A stretch of 36,487 nucleotides of DNA, taken from NCBI RefSeq assembly GCF_023072675.1, contig NZ_JALLGL010000028.1, positions 1 through 36,487 of the forward strand, in the 5' to 3' direction. Below are positions 6,829 through 16,620 of this stretch, piece after piece (within the stretch, counting starts at the first letter, position 1; each line of letters starts with the position of its first letter). The notes beneath the pieces are model-generated. The model searched no databases. It was not told where the DNA came from and was given only the letters and a program-made list of their open reading frames with translations. Origin of the DNA: Streptomyces sp. XM83C. Its GTDB lineage: Bacteria; Actinomycetota; Actinomycetes; Streptomycetales; Streptomycetaceae. A program made the translations under genes and the position numbers.

Positions 6829-8493
6829 ATGTCGGGACCCCGCCCCGTACGAGCACCGCGCGGCACCGAGCTGAGCGCCCAGGGCTGGCAGCAGGAGGCC
6901 GCCCTGCGCATGCTGCAGAACAACCTCGACCCCGAGGTCGCCGAGCACCCCGACAAGCTCGTCGTGTACGGCGGCACGGGCAAGGCAGCGCGTGACTGGC
7001 GCTCCTTCGACGCCATGGTCCGCACCCTGCGCGGGCTGAAGGCCGACGAGACGATGCTCGTGCAGTCCGGCCGCCCGGTCGGCGTGATGCAGACCCACGA
7101 GTGGGCGCCGCGCGTCCTGATCGCCAACTCCAACCTGGTCGGCGACTGGGCCAACTGGGAGGAGTTCCGCCGGCTGGAGCAGCTCGGCCTGACCATGTAC
7201 GGCCAGATGACCGCCGGCTCCTGGATCTACATCGGCACCCAGGGCATCCTCCAGGGCACCTACGAGACCTTCGCCGCCGTCGCCGCGAAGAAGTTCGGCG
7301 GCAGCCTCGCCGGCACCATCACCCTCACCGCCGGCCTCGGCGGCATGGGCGGCGCCCAGCCCCTCGCCGTCACCATGAACGACGGCGTGGCCATCTGCAT
7401 CGACTGCGACCCGCGCGCCATCGACCGCCGTATCGAGCACCGCTACCTCGACGTCAAGGCCGACTCCCTCGATCACGCCCTCCAGCTCGCCGTCGAGGCC
7501 CGCGACCAGCGCCGGCCGCTGTCCATCGGCGTCCTCGGCAACGCCGCCGAGCTGGTGCCGCAGCTGCTCGCCATGGGTGCGCCCATCGACATCGTCACCG
7601 ACCAGACCTCCGCCCACGATCCGCTGTCCTACCTGCCGATCGGTGTCGCCTTCGAGGACATGGCCGACGCCGCCGCCAAGGACCCGGCCGGCTTCACCAC
7701 CCGCGCCCGCGAGTCCATGGCCAAGCACGTCGAGGCCATGGTCGGCTTCCAGGACGCGGGCGCCGAGGTCTTCGACTACGGCAACTCCATCCGCGGCGAG
7801 GCCCAGCTCGCCGGATACGACCGCGCCTTCGCCTTCCCCGGCTTCGTCCCCGCCTACATCCGCCCCCTGTTCTGCGAGGGCAAGGGCCCCTTCCGCTGGG
7901 CCGCGCTGTCCGGCGACCCGGCCGACATCGCCAAGACCGACAAGGCGATCCTCGACCTGTTCCCGGAGAACGAGTCCCTGGCCCGCTGGATCAAGATGGC
8001 CGGCGAGCGCGTCCACTTCCAGGGCCTGCCCGCCCGTATCTGCTGGCTCGGCTACGGCGAGCGCGACAAGACCGGCGAACGCTTCAACGACATGGTCGCC
8101 TCCGGTGAGCTGGCCGCGCCGATCGTCATCGGCCGCGACCACCTCGACTGCGGCTCCGTCGCCTCCCCCTACCGGGAGACCGAGGCGATGCTCGACGGCT
8201 CCGACGCGATCGCCGACTGGCCGCTGCTCAACGCCATGGTCAACGTCGCCTCCGGCGCCTCCTGGGTCTCCGTCCACCACGGCGGCGGCGTCGGCATGGG
8301 CCGCTCCATCCACGCCGGCCAGGTCACCGTCGCCGACGGCACCCCGCTCGCCGGGGAGAAGATCCGCCGCGTCCTCACCAACGACCCCGGCATGGGTGTC
8401 ATCCGGCACGTCGACGCCGGGTACGACATCGCCGAGTCGGTCGCCGAGCAGCGCGGCGTGCGGGTGCCGATGCGCGAGGGTGACGACCGGTGA
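6829..8493 (+). CDS. hutU: Urocanate hydratase (urocanase)
   Basis: 554 residues, full length for HutU. It converts urocanate to 4-imidazolone-5-propanoate in the cytoplasm, the second step of histidine breakdown, using tightly bound NAD+ as an electrophile. Visible hallmarks are [11 protein letters not shown] near the N terminus, the NAD-binding loop [16 protein letters not shown] (around 169-184), [31 protein letters not shown] and [17 protein letters not shown]; Cys441 in the last motif is the family's conserved active-site cysteine. The start is ATG 6829, with GGAGGAGG at about 6815-6822. It is the first gene of the hut operon, and its TGA overlaps the GTG of the next gene (GTGA). The promoter at 6767-6804 carries an operator-like inverted repeat. 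Histidine ammonia-lyase (hutH), the first step, is not in the window. Confidence 0.98.
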   Translation: MSGPRPVRAPRGTELSAQGWQQEAALRMLQNNLDPEVAEHPDKLVVYGGTGKAARDWRSFDAMVRTLRGLKADETMLVQSGRPVGVMQTHEWAPRVLIANSNLVGDWANWEEFRRLEQLGLTMYGQMTAGSWIYIGTQGILQGTYETFAAVAAKKFGGSLAGTITLTAGLGGMGGAQPLAVTMNDGVAICIDCDPRAIDRRIEHRYLDVKADSLDHALQLAVEARDQRRPLSIGVLGNAAELVPQLLAMGAPIDIVTDQTSAHDPLSYLPIGVAFEDMADAAAKDPAGFTTRARESMAKHVEAMVGFQDAGAEVFDYGNSIRGEAQLAGYDRAFAFPGFVPAYIRPLFCEGKGPFRWAALSGDPADIAKTDKAILDLFPENESLARWIKMAGERVHFQGLPARICWLGYGERDKTGERFNDMVASGELAAPIVIGRDHLDCGSVASPYRETEAMLDGSDAIADWPLLNAMVNVASGASWVSVHHGGGVGMGRSIHAGQVTVADGTPLAGEKIRRVLTNDPGMGVIRHVDAGYDIAESVAEQRGVRVPMREGDDR

Positions 8494-9707
8494 GTTTCCA
8501 CAGCATGTGGGCGGAGCTGCTGCCGATCGGCCGCAGCTCCGCCACCGGCGGCTACCGGCGCTACGCCTGGACCGGCGCGGACGCCGACTGCCGGGCCTGG
8601 TTCCGTGAGCAGGCCGCGACCCGCGGCCTGACCTACGAGGTGGACCGCAACGGCAACCAGTGGGCATGGCTCGGCGACCCGACCGCCGGGAATGCCGTCG
8701 TCACCGGCTCCCACCTGGACTCCGTGCCCGACGGCGGCGCCTTCGACGGCCCTCTCGGTGTCGTCTCCTCCTTCGCCGCCCTCGACGAACTCCGCGACAG
8801 GGGAGCGGAGTTCACCCGCCCGCTCGCCGTGGTCAACTTCGGCGACGAGGAAGGCGCCCGGTTCGGGCTCGCCTGCGTCGGCTCCCGCCTCACCGCCGGA
8901 GCGCTCACCCCCGAGCAGGCTCGCACGCTCACCGACGCCGACGGCGTCACCCTCCCGCAGGCCATGGAGGCCGCGGGACACGACCCCGACGCCATCGGCG
9001 CCGACCCCGAACGGCTCGCCCGCATCGGCGCGTTCGTCGAACTCCACGTCGAGCAGGGCCGCGCCCTCGACCTGACCGGCGACCCCGTCGGTGTCGCCAG
9101 CGCGATCTGGCCGCACGGCCGCTGGCGGTTCGACTTCCGCGGCGAGGCCAACCACGCCGGCACCACCAGGCTCGCCGACCGCCGCGACCCGATGCTGCCC
9201 TACGCCGAGACGGTGCTCGCCGCCCGCAAGGAGGCCCAGCTGTCCGGGGCCGTCGCCACCTTCGGCAAGATCTCCGTCGAACCGAACGGCGTCAACGCGG
9301 TGCCGTCCGTGGTGCGCGGCTGGCTCGACTCCCGCGCCCCCGGGCAGCACACCCTCGACGCCGTCGTCGGCGGCATCGAGAAGGCCGCCCGCGAGTTTGC
9401 CGACCACCACGGCGTCGACCTCGACGTCGTCCGGGAGTCCTTCACCCCGGTCGTCGAGTTCGACCACGCCCTGCGCGACGAACTCGTCCGCATCCTCGGC
9501 ACGGACACCGACCTGACCGTGCCTGTGCTGGGCACCGGAGCGGGGCACGACGCCGGGATACTCGCGAGCCGTATCCCGACCGCCATGCTGTTCGTGCGCA
9601 ACCCCACCGGGGTGTCCCACTCGCCGGCCGAGTCCGCCGCCGAGGACGACTGCGTGGCCGGGGTGCGCGCCCTCGCCGACGTACTGGAAGGACTGGCCTG
9701 CCGGTGA
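8490..9707 (+). CDS. M20-family amidohydrolase (allantoate amidohydrolase-like), probable N-formylglutamate deformylase
   Basis: 405 residues, the usual length for M20 allantoate/N-carbamoyl amidohydrolases. The dinuclear metal ligands are visible: H75 in [13 protein letters not shown]86 in GGAFDG, E120/E121 in [11 protein letters not shown]186 in ELHVEQG, and the C-terminal His in GVSHSPAE. A lid/dimerisation domain contains [14 protein letters not shown] 8490 overlaps the hutU stop, and its own TGA overlaps hutF, so all three are translationally coupled. The HutF route makes N-formyl-L-glutamate, which needs a deformylase (usually HutG). None is visible, so I infer that this enzyme fills that step rather than acting on allantoate. 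The family is certain; the substrate is inference from context. Confidence 0.92.
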   Translation: MSFHSMWAELLPIGRSSATGGYRRYAWTGADADCRAWFREQAATRGLTYEVDRNGNQWAWLGDPTAGNAVVTGSHLDSVPDGGAFDGPLGVVSSFAALDELRDRGAEFTRPLAVVNFGDEEGARFGLACVGSRLTAGALTPEQARTLTDADGVTLPQAMEAAGHDPDAIGADPERLARIGAFVELHVEQGRALDLTGDPVGVASAIWPHGRWRFDFRGEANHAGTTRLADRRDPMLPYAETVLAARKEAQLSGAVATFGKISVEPNGVNAVPSVVRGWLDSRAPGQHTLDAVVGGIEKAAREFADHHGVDLDVVRESFTPVVEFDHALRDELVRILGTDTDLTVPVLGTGAGHDAGILASRIPTAMLFVRNPTGVSHSPAESAAEDDCVAGVRALADVLEGLACR

Positions 9708-11041
9708 CCAAGGGGACCTACTGGCTGGAACACGCCTGGCTCGGTGACCACGTCGAGCCGGGCGTCGCCCTCGACGTCGCGGACGGCCGCATCACCGCCG
9801 TCCGCACGGGCACGGACACCCCGCCGCCCGGAGCGGAGGTGCTGCGCGGACTGACGGTGCCGGGGCTCGCCAACAGCCACAGCCACTGTTTCCATCGAGC
9901 CCTGCGCGGCCACGTGCAGGTGGGAAGCGGCACTTTCTGGACTTGGCGCGAGGTCATGTACTCGTACGCCGGCCGGCTCACCCCCGACAACTACCACGCC
10001 CTCGCCCGGGCGGTGTACGCCGAGATGGCCCTCGCCGGCATCACCGCCGTCGGCGAGTTCCACTACGTGCACCACGCGCCCGGCGGCACCCCCTACGCCG
10101 ACCCCAACGCCATGGGGGAGGCACTGATCGCCGCCGCCGCCGAGGCCGGCATCCGCATCACCCTCCTCGACACCTGCTATCTGTCCGCCGGCTTCGGCGA
10201 GGCCCCGAACCGGCACCAACAGCGCTTCTCCGACGGCAGCGCGGAGCACTGGGCCGCACGCTGTTCACTTCTCAAGGAACGGGATCACGTCCGGATCGGG
10301 GCGGCGATCCACTCGGTGCGGGCCGTACCCGCCGACCAGCTCGCCACCGTCGCCGCCTGGGCCGACGAGCGGCAGGCCCCGCTGCACGTCCACCTCTCCG
10401 AGCAGACCGCCGAGAACGACGCCTGCCTCGCCGCCCACGGCCGCACCCCCACCCGGCTCCTCGCCGACCACGGCGTCCTCGGCCCGCGCACCACCGGCGT
10501 CCACAACACGCACCTCACCGACGAGGACATCGCCCTGCTCGGCGACACCCGCACCGGCACCTGCATGTGCCCCACCACCGAACGCGACCTGGCCGACGGC
10601 ATCGGCCCGGCCGTCGCCCTCCAGCAGGCCGGCTCCCCGCTGTCCCTGGGCTCCGACAGCCACGCCGTCATCGACCTGCTCGAAGAGGCACGCGCGATGG
10701 AGCTGAACGAGCGGCTGCGCACCCGCACCCGCGGCCACTGGACCGCCGCCGCCCTGCTGCGCGCCGCCACCGCCGACGGTCACACCGCCCTCGGCTGGTA
10801 CGACGCCGGCACCCTGGAGCCCGGCGCCCTCGCCGACTTCACGACGGTCGCGCTCGACTCCGTCAGGACAGCGGGCCCGCTGCCCCGGCTCGGAGCCGAG
10901 ACCGCCGTATTCGCGGCGACCGCGGCGGACGTGCGCCACACCGTCGTGGGCGGACGGCATGTCGTACGCGACGGACACCATCTGCTCGTACCGGATGTGC
11001 CGCAGGCCCTCGCGCGGGCCGTGGCAGACCTGCGGGCCTGA
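9704..11041 (+). CDS. hutF: Formimidoylglutamate deiminase (HutF)
   Basis: 445 residues. An amidohydrolase-superfamily TIM barrel that hydrolyses N-formimino-L-glutamate to N-formyl-L-glutamate and ammonia. The metal ligands are H59 and H61 ([14 protein letters not shown]), the His of PLHVHLSEQ (228/230), H270 (VHNTHLT) and D318 ([14 protein letters not shown]). FHRALRG, WREVMY and CPTTERDL are typical of HutF rather than of guanine or cytosine deaminases. The start is GTG 9704, overlapping the preceding TGA in a GTGA junction; the long frame upstream is the shadow of the M20 gene. It is the third gene of the hut operon, followed 26 bp later by hutI. Its presence shows that the five-step, formylglutamate route is used rather than the formamide route. 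Confidence 0.95.
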   Translation: MTKGTYWLEHAWLGDHVEPGVALDVADGRITAVRTGTDTPPPGAEVLRGLTVPGLANSHSHCFHRALRGHVQVGSGTFWTWREVMYSYAGRLTPDNYHALARAVYAEMALAGITAVGEFHYVHHAPGGTPYADPNAMGEALIAAAAEAGIRITLLDTCYLSAGFGEAPNRHQQRFSDGSAEHWAARCSLLKERDHVRIGAAIHSVRAVPADQLATVAAWADERQAPLHVHLSEQTAENDACLAAHGRTPTRLLADHGVLGPRTTGVHNTHLTDEDIALLGDTRTGTCMCPTTERDLADGIGPAVALQQAGSPLSLGSDSHAVIDLLEEARAMELNERLRTRTRGHWTAAALLRAATADGHTALGWYDAGTLEPGALADFTTVALDSVRTAGPLPRLGAETAVFAATAADVRHTVVGGRHVVRDGHHLLVPDVPQALARAVADLRA

Positions 11042-11067
11042 CGAGAATCCACGAGGACGCCGACGCC

Positions 11068-12243
11068 ATGACCAGCAGCACCGTCATCACGAACATCGCC
11101 GCGCTCGTCACCAACGATCCCTCCCTCGGCGACAACTCCCCCCTCGGACTGGTCCGGGACGCGGCAGTCGTCATCGAGGGCGACCGCATCGCGTGGACCG
11201 GTGAATCAAGCAAAGCACCCGCCACTGACAATCGGGTCGACGCCGCCGGCCGCGCGATGATCCCCGGCTTCGTCGACTCCCACTCCCACCTCGTCTTCGC
11301 CGGGGACCGCACCGAGGAGTTCAACGCCCGCATGTCGGGCCGCGCCTACAGCGCGGGCGGCATCCGCACCACCGTCGCCGCCACCCGTGCCGCGACCGAC
11401 GCCGAGCTGGAGGCCAACCTCACCCGGCACCTCGCGGAGGCCCTGCGCCAGGGCACCACCACCTTCGAGACGAAGTCCGGCTACGGCCTCACCGTCGAGG
11501 ACGAGGCCCGCGCCCTGCGCATCGCCGCCCGGCACACCGAGGAGGTCACCTACCTCGGCGCGCACATCGTCGCCCCCGAACTCGCCGACGACCCGGCCGC
11601 CTACGTCGCCCTGGTCACCGGCGAGATGCTCGACGCGTGCGCCCCGCACGCCCGCTGGATCGACGTGTTCTGCGAGAAGGGCGCCTTCGACGGCGACCAG
11701 GCCCGCGCGATCCTCACCGCGGGCAAGGCACGCGGCCTGCACCCCCGCATCCACGCCAACCAGCTGTCGTACGGCCCCGGAGTGCAGCTCGCCGTCGAGC
11801 TGGACGCGGCCAGCGCCGACCACTGCACGCACCTCACGGACGCCGACGTCGACGCCCTCGCGAGCGGCCGTACCGTCGCGACCCTGCTGCCCGGCGCCGA
11901 GTTCTCCACGCGCGCCCAGTGGCCCGACGCGCGCCGGCTGCTGGACGCCGGCGTCACGGTCGCCCTGTCCACGGACTGCAACCCGGGCTCCTCGTACACG
12001 TCGTCCGTGCCGTTCTGCATCGCGCTGGCCGTACGGGACATGGGCATGACCCCCGACGAGGCGGTGTGGTCGGCCACCGCGGGCGGCGCCGCGGCGCTGC
12101 GCCGCACCGACATCGGCCGGATCGGCCCCGGCGCCCGCGCCGATCTCGTCCTGCTGGACGCGCCGAGCCATGTCCACCTGGCCTACCGGCCGGGCGTCCC
12201 GCTGGTCGCCGGGGTGTGGCGGCGGGGCGTCCGCGAGGTCTGA
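11068..12243 (+). CDS. hutI: Imidazolonepropionase
   Basis: 391 residues, full length. It hydrolyses 4-imidazolone-5-propanoate, the HutU product, to N-formimino-L-glutamate. Metal ligands and motifs include H72/H74 ([16 protein letters not shown]), [24 protein letters not shown], the His of RIHANQLS and the Asp of LSTDCNPGS. The start is ATG 11068, with a GAGG site 11 bases upstream. It follows hutF by 26 bp and ends the hut operon; a small hairpin lies downstream at 12279-12297. The gene order (hutU, deformylase candidate, hutF, hutI) does not follow pathway order, but together they cover every step after urocanate. Confidence 0.97.
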   Translation: MTSSTVITNIAALVTNDPSLGDNSPLGLVRDAAVVIEGDRIAWTGESSKAPATDNRVDAAGRAMIPGFVDSHSHLVFAGDRTEEFNARMSGRAYSAGGIRTTVAATRAATDAELEANLTRHLAEALRQGTTTFETKSGYGLTVEDEARALRIAARHTEEVTYLGAHIVAPELADDPAAYVALVTGEMLDACAPHARWIDVFCEKGAFDGDQARAILTAGKARGLHPRIHANQLSYGPGVQLAVELDAASADHCTHLTDADVDALASGRTVATLLPGAEFSTRAQWPDARRLLDAGVTVALSTDCNPGSSYTSSVPFCIALAVRDMGMTPDEAVWSATAGGAAALRRTDIGRIGPGARADLVLLDAPSHVHLAYRPGVPLVAGVWRRGVREV

Positions 12244-12278
12244 GGTCTGGCGGGAGCCGCCGGGACGCCGGTCGTCGT

Positions 12279-12297
12279 ACACGAGTTCGGCTCGTGT
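12279..12297 (+). terminator. Possible terminator after the hut operon
   Basis: ACACGAG (12279-12285) and CTCGTGT (12291-12297) form a perfect 7-bp stem with a TTCGG loop, 36 bases past the hutI stop. There is no T-run, as is common in Streptomyces. It also lies 69 bases before the LamG gene, so it could be a leader hairpin instead. Confidence 0.45.
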
Positions 12298-12365
12298 GGC
12301 AGACTCCGTCCGATCATGAAATGACCCGGTCGGGGGACCGGGCCGTCAGGGGGAGGGGCTGCGGA

Positions 12366-13844
12366 ATGGCCGGTGCGGTCAGCAGACGAGGATTGCTGGG
12401 TTCGGCGGCGCTGGTGGGCGCGGGCGCGCTGGCGGGGGTGGTGCACAGTGCCGGTACGGCGGCGGCGGAGGCGCCGCTGACCACTCCGTTCACGCCGGTC
12501 ACCGTGCCGCATCTGGCGGAGGCCGAGCGCATGGTGCAGTACCAGCGCATGCTCGCCGCCGGACATCTGCCGGAGGGCCTGGCCGGTCACTGGCCGCTGG
12601 ACGGCCGCGGCGCCGACGTCTCGGGCGGCGGCCGGCCGCTCACCCTCGGCACCGGCGCGTCCTGGACCACGCTGCGGGCCGGCGGCGAGCTGACGCTGGA
12701 CGGGAGGACGGGGTACGCCGCCACCGGCTCGGTGCTGGACACCACGGCCCCGTTCACGGTCTCCGCGTGGGTGCGCCTCGCCCCCGACGCGAGCACGACG
12801 GCCATGCAGACCGCGGTCAGCCAGGACGGCACCACGGCGAGCCGCTTCCTGCTCCAGTACGACGACACCGTCGGCACGTGGGCGTTCAAGGTGCGCAGCG
12901 CCGATCAGAGCACCAAGGTGTCGGCCGTGGCGCCGACCCCCGCCGAGCGGGGCGTGTGGACGCATCTGACCGGCGTGTGGGACGGCGCGCGCGTCCTGCT
13001 GTACGTCGGGGGCGAGCTGAAGGGCAGCGCGGACACCACGCTGTCCTGGGCGGCGCCCGCGGGCCTCAACGTGGGCCGGGCGCGCTGGAACGGCTCGTAC
13101 GTGAACTTCTTCGACGGTTCCGTGGACGACGTCCGTGTGTACTCGCGTGCCCTTACGGACCGCGAGATCGGCATCGTCAGCGGGAAGACGGCCCGCGAGA
13201 ACAACGTGTATCTGATCGGCTCGCCGTCCTCGGCGGTGTGGGGCACGCCCGACGACCTCACCAGCTGGATCAACCGCTCCCGCTGCTCGTCCTTCGTGAC
13301 GCGGGTGCTGAAGCAGACCTACGGCTGGGCCACGGACGCCTACTTCAAGCAGTGGTTCCAGGACACGATCCCGGAGGCCGCCGACTACCGGAAGGCGTTC
13401 ACCGACGGCACCGGCGGCCCGCACTTCCGGCGCATCCGCAAGGTGGCCGACCTGCGGCCGGGCGACCTGATCGCCGTCGACTACAACGGGCAGGTCGCGA
13501 ACAACACCGGACACATCGTCATGGTGCGTGAGGTGAAGGGCACGTTCACCGGGTCGGCCGTGTTCAGCGGGGAGACGCAGTACGCCGTCGAGGTGATCGA
13601 CTGCACTGCCGAACCGCACGGCGTGTACGCGCTCACCAACTACCCGAGCTACCCGGACACGCGGATGGTCAGCAATGTCGACGGCGAGAACTTCGAGGGC
13701 GCCGGCATCGGCCACATGATGTTCTACGCCTCCGACGCCACCGGCGAGTTCTCCCGCTACCGGTGGAGCGTCAACACCAGCAAGTCCACGGCGGAGGGCC
13801 TGACGGTGGCGTCCCGCCCGATCGCCGCGGCCCGCGTGGTCTGA
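12366..13844 (+). CDS. Tat-exported LamG-like + NlpC/P60-like fusion protein
   Basis: 492 residues. The N terminus (MAGAVSRRGLLGSAALVGAG... AGTAAAEAP) is a twin-arginine signal with S-R-R-G-L-L-G and an AAA cleavage site near residue 34. Residues about 72-265 form a LamG/concanavalin-A-like jelly roll (GHWPLDG, FTVSAWVRL, FDGSVDDVRVYSRALTDREI). Residues about 280-480 look like an NlpC/P60-type cysteine-peptidase or amidase fold: C307 in NRSRCSSFVTRVL, LRPGDLIAVDY and H383 in NNTGHIVMVREV. The start is ATG 12366, with GGGAGGGG 8-15 bases upstream; an in-frame ATG at 12321 lacks a ribosome site and would bury the Tat motif. A secreted carbohydrate-binding wall or matrix enzyme is plausible. Catalysis is inference from the Cys and His pattern. 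Confidence 0.88.
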   Translation: MAGAVSRRGLLGSAALVGAGALAGVVHSAGTAAAEAPLTTPFTPVTVPHLAEAERMVQYQRMLAAGHLPEGLAGHWPLDGRGADVSGGGRPLTLGTGASWTTLRAGGELTLDGRTGYAATGSVLDTTAPFTVSAWVRLAPDASTTAMQTAVSQDGTTASRFLLQYDDTVGTWAFKVRSADQSTKVSAVAPTPAERGVWTHLTGVWDGARVLLYVGGELKGSADTTLSWAAPAGLNVGRARWNGSYVNFFDGSVDDVRVYSRALTDREIGIVSGKTARENNVYLIGSPSSAVWGTPDDLTSWINRSRCSSFVTRVLKQTYGWATDAYFKQWFQDTIPEAADYRKAFTDGTGGPHFRRIRKVADLRPGDLIAVDYNGQVANNTGHIVMVREVKGTFTGSAVFSGETQYAVEVIDCTAEPHGVYALTNYPSYPDTRMVSNVDGENFEGAGIGHMMFYASDATGEFSRYRWSVNTSKSTAEGLTVASRPIAAARVV

Positions 13845-13905
13845 CCGCACACACCGCACCCACCGCATCCACCGCATCCATCGCATCCACCGCGCACGGC
13901 GCACC
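13843..13905. repeat. 9-bp tandem repeat between convergent genes
   Basis: About six to seven copies of a CACCGCATC-like nonamer run from 13843 to 13905, the middle ones identical and the outer ones with one to three changes. The array overlaps the TGA of the LamG gene and stops 24 bases before the lectin gene's stop on the other strand. Read on the minus strand it would encode M-R-W triplets, but there is no start, ribosome site or domain, so I treat it as non-coding. Confidence 0.8.
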
Positions 13906-13928
13906 GCCCCCGGCCCGGGCAGCGCGGC

Positions 13929-15497
13929 TCAGCGGGCCCCCGCCCGCCAGCGCTGGTCGGCGTCGCGGTCGGCGTCGGCCAGCCGCACCCCGTACCCGTC
14001 GGCGGTGACCGCCGCCCACGGGGCGACGGCGGGGCGGATCACCCCGTCGGAGTCGATGTCGAACCGCAGGTTGTCGCCGTTGCGGCCGTACAGCGACGAG
14101 CACGTCCAGATGCCCACCCCGCGGCCCACCTCGCCCCGGCTGTCCAGACAGAAGTCCGGGTCGGCAGAGTTCCGCAGCGCGCGCAGGCCGGCGTCGTAGC
14201 GCCAGCGCTGGGTGGGCGAGGAGGTGCACGGGGCGGTGACGACGTCCGTGCCCCGGTCGAACCAGCCGTCGCGGACGTCCAGGCACCGCCCGGTGGCCGC
14301 GTTCACGACCTGCGCGGACACGGCGCCCGGCGGCACGGGCGCGGTGGACGGCGTCGGCCGCGGCTTCGGGGCCGGCGTGGGGGTCGGGGACGGCTTGCGC
14401 GGGACCGGCGACGGGGTGGGCGACGCGGAGGTCCGCGTGGGCGAGGGCGACGGAGTGGGCGTAGGCGTCGGACTCGCCGACGTCGGGGCCGGTGGCGTCG
14501 GGATCACTGCCGTCGGCGTGACCGGGTGGGAGGCCCGTTGCGTGTGCTGACCCGGCGTCAGCAGCAGTACCAGCAGCGGCGCGAGGGCCACCCCGAGTGC
14601 CGTCGAGGCCAGCGCGACCCGCCGGGACGGCCGCCACGGGTGGTGCTGCGGCAGCCCGGCGTCGCCTGCTGCCGGCTCCGGCTCGGCCTCGCGGACGTAC
14701 GCGGAGCCCGCCCAGCCCAGCAGCCCTTCGGCCAGCGCGGTGCGGGGCGTGTCCCGCAGGTCGCACAGCTCCTGGTGGGCGGCCGTGCAGTGGCCGCAGC
14801 GGGTCATATGGGCGTGCAGGTCGGCGCTGTGCCGGGGCGAGTCCGGCCGTACCGACTCCTCGATCAGCCGGCGGAAGTCCGGGCAGTCCGGGTCGGGGGA
14901 GGCGGCGAGGCGGTGCCGCAGACTGGCCTGGGCGAGGTTCTTCAGCGCCACCGTCGTGGCGTACGGCACGTCCGCCGGGTTCATGCCCAGCAGCAGCGCC
15001 GTCCGGTGCGCGGACCGCTCCTCCACGACGCCGTACCAGATCAGGCCCTGCGTGCGGCTCGGCAGGCCCTGATACGCGGTCAGCATGGGGGAGCCCGGCA
15101 CCCGTCCGACGGTGCTCAGCACCAGCAGCAGCCCCGGGTCCACGCCCCGGGACCGCTCGTCGCACGCCCACTCGGCCGCCTTCTCCAGTACGGCCCGCAG
15201 CAGGTGCAGACGCCACGGCACCGCCGGTTCGACACCGCGCGCCGTCTCCTTGGCCACGCCCGTGAAGGCCTCCGCGGTCAACTGCCGCGCCGAGGCCTCG
15301 CCGGCCGCGCACAGCCCGGCGTAGCCGAGCACGCGCGCGTGGTGGCGCCGCCGCAGTTCCCGCAGGGCCGGGTAGGCGGTGGCGGTGCGGGCGCGCAGCA
15401 GCTCGGCGAGGCGGGCGTCGGAGACGTCCGCGTACGGCACGCCGTCGCCCTCGGGGGAGGCGCCTCGCGCTTCCTCGGTTTCCTCGGCCCGTGCCAT
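13929..15497 (-). CDS. Membrane protein: sigma-like + zinc-finger cytoplasmic part, ricin-type lectin outside
   Basis: 522 residues. Residues about 20-200 resemble degenerate sigma-factor regions 2 and 4 (LLRARTATAYPALRELRRRH... LLLGMNPADVPYATTVALKN). A zinc-finger anti-sigma motif follows at about 223-240 (HSADLHAHMTRCGHC; H-x3-C-x2-C type), then one membrane helix (293-313, VALASTALGVALAPLLVLLL). About 70 residues of Pro/Thr/Ser linker lead to a C-terminal ricin-B beta-trefoil (392-520, with GRCLDVRDG, CTSSPTQRW, FCLDSRGEVG and DADQRW). The start is ATG 15497, with GGAGG five bases upstream; the frame opens at a TTG at 15521. A protein that senses an external glycan and signals inward is plausible. 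It lies downstream of the sigma gene on the same strand across 247 bp. Role is inference. Confidence 0.85.
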   Translation of the reverse strand: MARAEETEEARGASPEGDGVPYADVSDARLAELLRARTATAYPALRELRRRHHARVLGYAGLCAAGEASARQLTAEAFTGVAKETARGVEPAVPWRLHLLRAVLEKAAEWACDERSRGVDPGLLLVLSTVGRVPGSPMLTAYQGLPSRTQGLIWYGVVEERSAHRTALLLGMNPADVPYATTVALKNLAQASLRHRLAASPDPDCPDFRRLIEESVRPDSPRHSADLHAHMTRCGHCTAAHQELCDLRDTPRTALAEGLLGWAGSAYVREAEPEPAAGDAGLPQHHPWRPSRRVALASTALGVALAPLLVLLLTPGQHTQRASHPVTPTAVIPTPPAPTSASPTPTPTPSPSPTRTSASPTPSPVPRKPSPTPTPAPKPRPTPSTAPVPPGAVSAQVVNAATGRCLDVRDGWFDRGTDVVTAPCTSSPTQRWRYDAGLRALRNSADPDFCLDSRGEVGRGVGIWTCSSLYGRNGDNLRFDIDSDGVIRPAVAPWAAVTADGYGVRLADADRDADQRWRAGAR

Positions 15498-15744
15498 CCA
15501 CGCCTCCACGTTCGATCGCAACGCCCCCGTCCGGTCGCCGACTTACCGGCGGGTGGGGGGTGACCGTAGTGCATGGTGGTGGTGTGAGGGGATCCCGCGG
15601 AAGACGTTTCCCGTAGTAACCCGTGTGCCGTCGGTGCACGGGGTGTGTCGCGCCGCGCCCGGCGTTCCGACAGGCCCTGGGGCCGGCCGTGGAACACCGG
15701 GCGTGGAAGTCCTCGTGCGGGGCGGGCGCGCGGCGGGCCGGCGC
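15498..15744. other. Intergenic region between sigma gene and lectin gene
   Basis: A 247-bp non-coding gap with both flanking genes on the minus strand. It contains a weak hairpin around 15620-15642 (CCCGTG... CACGGG), possibly the end of the sigma transcript. On the minus strand, GGGAAACGTC lies about 100 bases before the lectin gene start. I see no convincing paired promoter boxes. Confidence 0.4.
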
Positions 15745-16620
15745 TCACTCCTCGACGGTGAGCCCCTTGCGCAGCCGTACGAGCGTCTTGGACAGCAGCC
15801 GGGAGACATGCATCTGGGAGATGCCGAGTTCCTCGCCGATCTCCGACTGGGTCATGCCCGCGACGAACCTCAGGGAGAGGATCTTCCGGTCGCGGGGCGT
15901 GAGTTCGGCGATGAGCGGTTTGAGCGACTCGACGTACTCGATGCCCTCCAGGCCGTGGTCCTCGTAGCCGATGCGGTCACCGAGGGCGCCCTCGGTGTCG
16001 TCCTCCTCGGGCTGCGCGTCGAGCGAGGAGGCGGTGTAGGCGTTGGAGGCGGCCATGCCCTCGACGACCTCGTCGTTGCTGATGCCGAGGCGTTCGGCCA
16101 GCTCCGCGACGGTGGGTGCGCGGTCGAGCTGCTGGGCCAGTTCGTCACCGGCCTTGGCGAGGTCCAGGCGGAGTTCCTGGAGGCGGCGCGGGACGCGCAC
16201 GGACCAGGAGGTGTCGCGGAAGAAACGCTTGATCTCGCCGATGATGGTCGGCATCGCGAAGGTGGGGAACTCCACTCCGCGGGAGAGTTCGAACCGGTCG
16301 ATCGCCTTGATCAGCCCGATGGTGCCGACCTGGATGATGTCCTCCATCGGCTCGCTGCGGGAGCGGAAGCGGGAGGCGGCGAATTTGACGAGCGCGAGGT
16401 TCAGTTCGACGAGCGTGTTGCGGACGTACGAGTAGGCGGGGGTGCCTTCCTCGAGGGATTCCAGCCGCTCGAAAAGAGTCTTGGAGAGGGCCCGCGCGTC
16501 GACCGCGCCGACTTCCTCATAAGGGGGGATGTCCGGAAGTCCGAGTTCGGAGAGAGTGTCGTCCGGAGGGAGTGCCGACGTCGCCGTCCGGGTATGCGAG
16601 GCGTCGAGTCGGGGTGACAT
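15745..16620 (-). CDS. sigI: SigB/SigF-family RNA polymerase sigma factor (SigI-like)
   Basis: 291 residues. Sigma region 2 is FAASRFRSRSEPMEDIIQVG through VEFPTFAMPTIIGEIKRFFR; region 3 includes PRRLQELRLDLAKAGDELAQ; region 4 is LTPRDRKILSLRFVAGMTQS plus the helix-turn-helix EIGEELGISQMHVSRLL. This is the SigB/F/G stress and differentiation class. I chose ATG 16620 because GGAGG sits six bases upstream; ATGs at 16632 and 16644 are in frame but poorly placed. It is divergent from a STAS anti-antagonist and an HATPase anti-sigma gene. In S. coelicolor a partner switch SigI-PrsI-ArsI is known from a similar neighbourhood beside hut genes. The symbol rests on that resemblance and could be wrong; the class is firm. 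Confidence 0.92.
   Translation of the reverse strand: MSPRLDASHTRTATSALPPDDTLSELGLPDIPPYEEVGAVDARALSKTLFERLESLEEGTPAYSYVRNTLVELNLALVKFAASRFRSRSEPMEDIIQVGTIGLIKAIDRFELSRGVEFPTFAMPTIIGEIKRFFRDTSWSVRVPRRLQELRLDLAKAGDELAQQLDRAPTVAELAERLGISNDEVVEGMAASNAYTASSLDAQPEEDDTEGALGDRIGYEDHGLEGIEYVESLKPLIAELTPRDRKILSLRFVAGMTQSEIGEELGISQMHVSRLLSKTLVRLRKGLTVEE

Noticed and set aside
6781..8667. Very long open frame on the minus strand opposite hutU
   Set aside because: GC-rich coding DNA gives stop-free antisense frames. This one has no ribosome site or domain and lies exactly opposite urocanate hydratase.
11637..13844. Single large protein running from within hutI through the LamG gene
   Set aside because: The part before 12366 is an out-of-frame shadow of hutI. 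The Tat signal and ribosome site place the true start at 12366.
13843..13905. Minus-strand peptide of repeated Met-Arg-Trp
   Set aside because: The triplets are just the 9-bp repeat read in frame; no start, ribosome site or conserved domain supports translation.
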